Of a DNA stretch of 64,000 bases, positions 57,893-64,000 are shown one piece after another. The notes below the pieces were generated by a model, which was given only the letters and a program-made list of their open reading frames with translations, did not search any database and was not told the DNA's origin. The stretch is taken from contig JAVSML010001068.1 in assembly GCA_038503035.1 (NCBI GenBank), forward strand, positions 1-64,000. The letters are read 5' to 3'. The first letter of the stretch is position 1. The number at the start of each line of letters is the position of its first letter. Origin of the DNA: Crocodylus rhombifer. Its lineage: Eukaryota; Chordata; Crocodylia; Crocodylidae. Both the position numbers and the translations under genes were made by a program.

Positions 57893-58488
57893 AGGTATCT
57901 GGGTCATAAATCCAGTGCCAACCCCTTCCAGCCCAAGCTGGCAGCCCAGGGGAGTTCCCCTTGGCTGCTGCAGGGAGCCAGAGCCTGCTGGCCTAAAGTA
58001 TGAATGTTCAAAACTCAAGCTAGCACTAATGCTGATCAACATTTGTGCAGCTCACAGTGTAACGCTGAACTTTACCCAAAGGCAGGGATTACACCTCACA
58101 AAGACAGTACTCTGAAGGGTGTTCTACAGGCAGCTTTTCTTTTTTGAGTTGCCTCCAGAAAGAAGTGTTTCTTCTCAAGAAAATCTAGAAGATTTTCATT
58201 AGTTTGGTACCAGCAAAAGGGTGGACAAAGGAACCAGCCACTTTCTGTGACCCACGCTTTCAAGACATATATGATTTTCTCTTTATTTGGTGTACAGTGC
58301 TCTTATTTACAATGGTGCACCCAACAACGGGTGGGGAACATTAATTACTGGTGAAAATGGGTATGTAAAGCTGATTATTAGGTGTAGAGGAAGAGGACAA
58401 CATGCACAGGGAAGGTTTTTTCTCCTCTCCTGTACCCAGGCATGGTTCAAGCAGTCACAACACCTGTTCCTAAAACCCTAAGGGTGCG
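57893..58488. other. Unique stretch
   Basis: No feature recognised. Confidence 0.45.
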
Positions 58489-58490
58489 TC

Positions 58491-59200
58491 CACACATGCA
58501 AGCACATGTGCTTGCAGCAGCTCAAATAGAAGTGGTGCAAATTTGAGCTGGGGCTTTTTGCCTCAGTGCCCATGCCCAGACATGCACTTTGGTGTGGGGC
58601 AAATTGTGCCACTTGGGGCAAAATAACCCTGCCTGGCTCCTCCTGGATCTGCAGCCAGGGGGAGCTAGAGCCCGGGGACAGCACCAGTGCTGTCTCCAGC
58701 ATTAGAAAAAGCTGCCCTGCCCTGGCCCCATCAGTACAAAAAGTTGCCCTGGCAAGTAGTTCAGGGTTACTCTCTCTCAGGACCTTCTGGGTTCCAGCCA
58801 ATTGGTACTGGTGGACACTACCCCTTGTGCCAGCTGGAATGCTGAAACAGCCCTGAGAGTTCTCTGCACCCTCTGCAGCAGTCTGGCAGTGGGGGCTGCT
58901 GCCTGGCTGTGACCTGCTGCACACCTGCCAGACCCAAATGGGGACTGCACAGCCAGTAGCAGCATCTGCCCCTCTGGGGCAGCCAGTGGGCTGTGGCTGC
59001 AGGGTTGGCATTTGTGCGGCACTACTGCCATGTGTGCCTCCTGCCTCGCCATCTGGGCAGCTATTGCCTGGAAGATGTTTCTAGTGTTGTGGCCTGCTTT
59101 GAACTATCAAAGCATGTCCTCCTGGCCCCAACTGGCCAGGAAGTCAGACACTCCCAGCTGGGTTCAAGGTGCCAGCTCTAAGCAGGCAGGGTCCTGCCAC
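58491..59200. repeat. Possible DNA transposon with one visible end
   Basis: It starts gggtgcgtccacacatgc, close to the TIR of copy 2 (gggtgcgtctacaca). GC-rich sequence follows, but no matching inverted end is seen downstream. The antisense 177-residue ORF (58478-59011) has no recognisable domain. Confidence 0.3.
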
Positions 59201-59422
59201 TGTTCTCCCTAGCAGGAATTCTGCTGTTCCCTATTGGAAAACTGAAAAATCCCTGATAAAATAATCCCAAGTCACTCTTAAATACCCCAAAATCCATGTG
59301 CCTCACCCAGTCCCACCCCCTTGCTCTCCTAGACCCCCCAATGGCTGCCCCACCTGGAACCATTCCCCACTTGCATCCCCAGGCCCCGATGGCTGCCCTC
59401 CCCAAAGCAGCCTCTGGCACTT

Positions 59423-59439
59423 AAAAAAAAAAAAAAAAA
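59423..59439. repeat. A17 homopolymer
   Basis: Seventeen A residues, followed closely by the G-rich tract. Confidence 0.9.
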
Positions 59440-59449
59440 GCCTCTACTA

Positions 59450-59935
59450 ACCACAGGAGCGAGGGCTGTGGGGGCTCCTGGGCCTCCCACAGAGCCCCCC
59501 CTCCCCAAGCAACACAGGGCAGCAGGGGGGCAGCAGGGTCTGAGCTGGGGCTGTCACCCAGCTCCACTATGCAGGGGGGGCCCAATGACCCCCAACGGCA
59601 GCTGGAACTGCCGATGAGTGCCAGGGCGGGGGTTTGTTTGTTTTTTTCTTTCTGGGATGCTGGGCTGTGGGGGGCAGTGATCAGGAGGGCTGGGGGCTGG
59701 GGCTGGTTGGGGTAGTGATGGGGGGGCTCAGGGAAGATGGGGCCATGCGGGGTAGGGATCGGAGGGGCTGGGCAGGGTAGGGATTGGGGGAGTCAGGGGG
59801 CAGGCATGCGTGGGATTGGGTGGGGCAGGGATGGGGGTTTGGGAGGGTAGTTGGGGGGTGGGGCTGGGCAGGGCAGGGATCAGGGGTGCTGGGGGTGTGG
59901 GCAGGGCTGGTGCGGGTCTCCCCTATGGTCTCCAG
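59450..59935 (+). repeat. G-rich degenerate minisatellite
   Basis: Repeated units of the type 'ggggctgggcagggtaggga', with many runs of three to seven G. The strong strand asymmetry and closely spaced G runs could allow G-quadruplexes. ORFs here are Gly/Trp-rich artefacts of the repeat. Confidence 0.8.
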
Positions 59936-60208
59936 CTCCCCTGTCCCAACCTCTTCCTTACCAGCACTGGACCCCGGGTCCAGTTTCCTGCTGCTAGCAT
60001 GTTACCTGCACAGGTAGGCAGTGTGCTTCAGCACCAGGGTGAGAACCAACCATAGAGACACTCTGACAGCCAGAGCGTCTCTGTGGAGGACCCAGCCTCC
60101 TGCCCTGAATTTCTTGTGGGTTTTTTTGACCCCTTGATATCTAGGGATCTAATTTTGCCCCCTGCAGCACAGGGAACATTTTCTCATTCCTGAATGTGCT
60201 TCTTGCAG

Positions 60209-60319
60209 TATCTCAAAGGAGTTCAAGATGCTGCAAGAGGCACACGCAAGCTCATCCGGACATGCCCTAAGGAGCAGGACATTCAAAAAGAGGTGCAGAG
60301 AAAGCAAGTCATCTACTAG
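60209..60319 (+). other. Weak candidate terminal exon
   Basis: After a plausible acceptor (tgtgcttcttgcag, AG at 60207-60208), 36 codons are open before TAG at 60317. They read YLKGVQDAARGTRKLI, then a charged stretch ending QRKQVIY. Composition is protein-like and not from a known repeat. A stop lies just upstream in the same frame, so it would need splicing. No family recognised; it may be chance. Confidence 0.22.
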
Positions 60320-60779
60320 ATGCAAGTACTGAACTTTGATTGGTTGCTGCACTGAAAAAATATTACTGTTTACACTGTAAATGAGTAGGTGTGATGTGAA
60401 CGCTCGATGTTTAAAAAAAAAGTAAGCTGGTTGTTTAATCTGCTTCAGTGGCAACTACAAAAAAAATAAAATGTAAGCAGTGATTTCAGAAGAAGTGTCT
60501 GGATTCTCTCTGCTCACTGAATGTGGGAAATTGTTCATTTCATTTGTTGCTTAAAGCTTTCAACTGGGATTCACAAAGTCAGTAAGATTAAAAGGAGGTA
60601 TCTTTTTTCCCCCTTTAATGTAAAAGGGCTGTAGGCAGGCCAGACAGCTGAGTATGCTGAAAAAGTATGTTATACTTTTATTTTTCTAGCACAGTCACTT
60701 TTCCTTCAAAGTACACAGAAATGAAAACAGACCACTCATAGCAGAGGATGCAGAACACCCAGAGTGAGATCATAAAAGG

Positions 60780-60975
60780 CAAATCAACATGAAGTCAGAT
60801 TTCTCATTTTTTCCCCTGCTGCCTCTCCAGGTTCTAACATCCAGGGCTCCCTGTGCTATCAGGTACTGGTACGCCTTGTCCACAATCACAGAAAACACGG
60901 ATTGCTCAGACCCTAGTTTGTTTTCTGCTTGTTCCAGATGTTTGTCACCTCCTTCCCCTCCAATCAATAGTGGAG
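60780..60975 (-). other. Weak coding-like segment
   Basis: On the minus strand, an open frame reads APLLIGGEGGDKHLEQ and SVFSVIVDKAYQYLIAQ, following a possible acceptor (tttctgatttggcag). Its composition is protein-like, but no donor or homologous family is evident. It lies on the opposite strand to the candidate at 60209, so both cannot belong to one transcript. Confidence 0.22.
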
Positions 60976-61044
60976 CTGCCAAATCAGAAATCTTACAATA
61001 CTTACTGGTGTTCAACAGCAAATATGTAGAGCCCTTTTCTCCCC

Positions 61045-61305
61045 AGCACCACCTGTGGTGACAAGGAACAATGGTAATAAGCTGATGGAGAATAGGTTTA
61101 GGTTAGAGATCAGAAGGCAATATTTTACAGTTAGTGTGGCCAAAATCTGGAACCAACTTCCCAGGGAAGTGTCCTCACCCCTACCTTGGGCAAATTCAAG
61201 AGGATGTTGGATGATCACCTTTCATTCCTGCCTGTGGCAGGGGGTCAGGCTAGATGATCTGTTCAGGTCCCTCCTGACTCTAGCTACTATGAAACTATGA
61301 AACAT
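61045..61305 (+). mobile_element. CR1 LINE copy 9, 3' end
   Basis: A 260-bp 3' fragment with VTRNNGNKLMENRFRLEIRR, IWNQLPREV, the 3'UTR block 'ggctagatgatctgttcagg' and the tail actatgaaactatgaaac. Confidence 0.92.
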
Positions 61306-62120
61306 TTTTCTGTTTCTAGTTTTTCTGCCCTATGGCAAGACTTTGCACTGGTATGCATCTTCCAGAGTCTTTCCCTAGCACTAATTAGGCTTCACAACAT
61401 TCAGATGGGCAGAAGACTACAGTTATCAACTAATTTTGTAGGTATCTAAACAGGCAAAGAGAAACTAGGGACAATTTTTCACACTTGCTTTAGTCAGGCA
61501 ATTGTATTTGCAACAAGATAGGCAACTTTCAGTGATGATTTCCTAAGTTATTACTAAAGTCAGCGGGAGTTGGAGTTCTCAATGCCTTGGAAAAAATAAA
61601 GTGTATAATAGATTTAGTTGTCTGACATTAGGACAGCTTGTATCCCCTACTCTGGTAGTTGTTGAACAGCTGTATTTTGTATGTTTAACTGCCCCTTTGC
61701 TTTGAGTTTGTGTTTGGATTATTTTGTAGGAGTCTCTCTCTGCAGACCTTCTGAGAGGCTCACTTCTTCATTTGCAAGCCTTCAGGTAGCCATTTTGCAT
61801 TTTGTTTCTGACTGCTGATTATATCTCCTCCCTTTCTACCTGAAAAGAAAGCTAGCTTCTCTAGGGGCTTCCTTTGATTTTCCTTCCCACTCCTTCCTGA
61901 TACAGCACTTTAGAGTACGTACAGATTTTATGGGCATATATGTATATCACTGGAAAGAGAAACACACTTTTAGGATGAAAAGTATTGTGTGTGTATGTAT
62001 AGTATTGACACATTTTTTAGCCCGTGTAGCAAGTGCTCAACCCAAGGCTGGTCATGATAACCCCTTGTAGCCATTCAGCCCTTGCCAACCTGGCTCCCTT
62101 TGGGCATTTTCCTCTTCATT
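61306..62120. other. Unique stretch
   Basis: No gene or known repeat recognised. Confidence 0.5.
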
Positions 62121-62129
62121 TTTCTGTCA

Positions 62130-63770
62130 CACCTTGATATACATCTTCAAGAAAGGGAGGAAAGTGGATCTGGCCAACTATAGGCCCATCAGCCTGACTT
62201 CTATCCCGGGGAAGATCTTAGAAAAGTTTATTAAAGAGGTGATCCTTAATGGACTGGCCGACGCCAACATCCTAAGGGATAGCCAGCACAGGTTTGTTGT
62301 GGGTAGGTCTTGCTTGGCCAATCTCATTTCCTTCTACGACCAGGTGACCTATCACCTGGATAAGGGAGAAGAGATTGATGTCGTATATCTTGACTTCAAA
62401 AAAGCCTTTGATCTGGTATCCCATGATCACCTCTTGGTGAAACTGGCCAATTGTGGCCTCGGGTCCACCACAGAATCATAGAATCATAGAAGTAGGGTCG
62501 GACTCAAATGAGTCCAGCCAGGTAGTCATCAAGCCTCTTCTTAAAGATCCCCACATTAGGAGCCAGCACCACCTCCCTAAGAAGTTGGTTCCAGCTCCTA
62601 GCCGCCCTAACTGTGAAGTAGTTCTTGCGGATGTCTAATCTAAATCTACTCTCTAATAATTTGTGTCCATTGTTCCTTGTCATGCCAGGGGGTGCTAGGG
62701 GAAACAGTGTCTCCCCTAAACCCTTCTGGTCCCCCCTAGTAAGTTTATAGACAGTCACCAGGTCCCCCCTCAGCCTTCTCACAAGATCTGCCGGCTGGGA
62801 AATTGACTCCGTGGTCAGACCCAGAGGGTAGTAATTGATGGCAGTCACTCATCATGGTGTCCTGTGACCAGTGGGGTCCCTCAAGGCTCTGTCCTTGGAC
62901 CCATATTGTTCAACATCTTCATTAATGATGTGGACGTTGGAGTCAGGAGCGGACTGGCCAAGTTCGCTGATGACGCCAAACTTTGGGGCAAAGCATCCAC
63001 GCCAGAAGACAGGAGGGCGATCCAGGCTGACCTGGACAGGCTAGGCAAATGGGCGGACAAGAACCTGACGGTGTTTAACACCAAAAAATGCAAGGTTCTC
63101 TGCCTTAGGAAGAAAAACCTGCAGCATCCTTATAGGCTTGGCTGTTTTACGCTGGCTAGCACTATGGAGGAAAGAGACTTGGGGGTCATCATTGACCACA
63201 AGATGAACATGAGCCTGCAATGAGATGCTGTGGCTACTAAAGTGACCAAAACGCTGGCTTGCATCCATAGATGCTTCTAAAGCAAATCCTGGGACGTCAT
63301 TCTCCCCTTGTACTTGGCCTTGGTGAGGCTACAGCTGGAGTGCTGAGTCCAGTTTTGGGCTTCACATTTCAAAAAGGATGTGGAGAAGCTTGAAAGAGTC
63401 CAGAGAAGAGCCATGCGCATGATCAGAAGTCAGGAAAACAGATCTTACGACGACAGGCTGAGAGCCATGGGGCTCTTTAGCCTGGGAAAGCGTAGGCTCA
63501 GGGGTGATCTGATGGCCACCTATACGTTTATCGGGGTGACCACCAGGATCTGGGGGAACGTTTATTCACCAGAGCACGCCAAGAGATGATGAGGTCGAAT
63601 GGTCATAAACTACTGCGAGACTGTTTCAGGCTGCAGATAAGGAAGAATTTCTTTACTGTCCGAGCCCCCAAGGTCTGGAACAGCCTGCCATTGGAGGTGG
63701 TTCAAGCACCTACATTGAACACCTTGAGGAGCAAACTGGATGCTTATCTTGCTGGGATCCTATGACCCCA
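62130..63770 (+). pseudogene. CR1 ORF2 RT and C-terminal region (copy 10)
   Basis: RPISLTSIPGKILEKFIKE, a DSQHRFVVGRSCLANLISF block and VVYLDFKKAFDLVSHDHL precede the nested insert. After it come [20 protein letters not shown] and FADDAKLWG with the Asp pair intact, then thumb KCKVLCLRKKN. A stop lies near 63222. RVQRRAMRMIRSQENRSY and LRAMGLFSLGKRRLRGDLM follow, and the end is in another frame. Small deletions surround the insertion point. Confidence 0.9.
62473..62779 (-). mobile_element. Nested antisense CR1 3' fragment in copy 10
   Basis: A 307-bp minus-strand CR1 end. On the plus strand it starts gaatcatagaatcatagaag. It encodes VTRNNGHKLLESRF-type and LPREVVLAPNVGIF-like sequence in antisense. 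The flanking tetramer caca occurs at 62469-62472 and 62780-62783. About 50 bases of its 3'UTR are deleted after gggtcgg. Its 3' end matches the subfamily of copy 7. Confidence 0.92.
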
Positions 63771-63862
63771 GCTGACTTCCTGCCCTTTGGGTGGTGGGCT
63801 GGATTTGATGATCTTCCGAGGTCCCTTCCAGCCCTAATGTCTATGAAATCTATGAAATCTAT

Positions 63863-64000
63863 GTTGTTAACTTCTAAGGAAAGGGAAGCTGCCCTAGGGC
63901 TTCCCATGCCTGATCCTGCTCTTATGATCACAGGTGTCCACTCTCATTGCCATAAGGGCTAATTATGTGGGCTCCATCCTTCCCAATACCCACCCATGCC
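63863..64000. other. Unique stretch at window end
   Basis: No feature recognised. Confidence 0.5.

Larger units (their letters stand above)
62123..63862 (+). mobile_element. CR1 LINE copy 10 with nested antisense CR1
   Basis: The outer element occupies 62123-62472 and 62780-63862. It is 5'-truncated within RT, starting at FKKGRKVDLANYRPISLTS. It ends with a 3'UTR ('ctggatttgatgatcttccg') and three tail units of atctatgaa. The same subfamily is nested at 36301-36716. Confidence 0.93.

Noticed and set aside
58478..59011. 177-residue minus-strand ORF
   Set aside because: GC-rich sequence with open frames on both strands and no recognisable domain; likely chance.

Overview
The window reads as vertebrate nuclear DNA from a non-avian sauropsid. 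A crocodilian fits best and a turtle is the alternative. The main reason is the many CR1 LINE copies of several subfamilies, together with hAT remnants, small TIR elements, retroviral-type LTRs and a Ty3/gypsy element with a SCAN-like capsid. I recognise no host protein-coding gene, rRNA, tRNA or CRISPR array. Bacterial concepts such as operons and ribosome binding sites do not apply. Two short coding-like stretches near 60.2 and 60.9 kb are recorded as weak exon candidates only. The species assignment is inference.

Layout. 0-3.4 kb: a CR1 3' end, a small hAT element with target duplications, and an old CR1/L3-like piece. 3.45-7.2 kb: two CR1 copies in opposite orientation. 7.2-14.2 kb: mostly unique AT-rich DNA with one long hAT-type element. 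14.25-19.44 kb: a degenerate Gmr1-like Ty3/gypsy provirus on the minus strand, flanked by a perfect 5-bp duplication. It keeps both LTRs, primer binding site, SCAN-type gag and the C-terminal end of RNase H, but a plus-strand CR1 now occupies the place of most of pol. 21-25.8 kb: a CR1 with a second CR1 nested in it. 29.8-32 kb: a minus-strand CR1. 35.2-40.1 kb: a nearly full-length minus-strand CR1 (5'UTR, ORF1 esterase, ORF2 RT) carrying two nested CR1 insertions. 41.9-44.7 kb: a TIR element, an ERV-type solo LTR and a hAT element. 48-52 kb: a plus-strand CR1 with 5'UTR, ORF1, endonuclease and RT but no 3' end. 53.9-58 kb: a second long LTR, TIR elements, a GT microsatellite and a dispersed repeat. 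59.4-60 kb: a G-rich repeat tract. 61-63.9 kb: CR1 copies, one with an opposite-strand CR1 inside it.

How the pieces fit. The elements form a readable history. CR1 copies land in other CR1 copies with target duplications of about 4-5 bp. Two CR1 subfamilies each invade a member of the other, so their activity overlapped. The gypsy provirus received both a CR1 and a small TIR element. Every CR1 ORF here is broken by stops, frameshifts, truncation or nested insertion, so none is expected to be autonomous. The feature most worth follow-up is the SCAN-capsid gypsy provirus.
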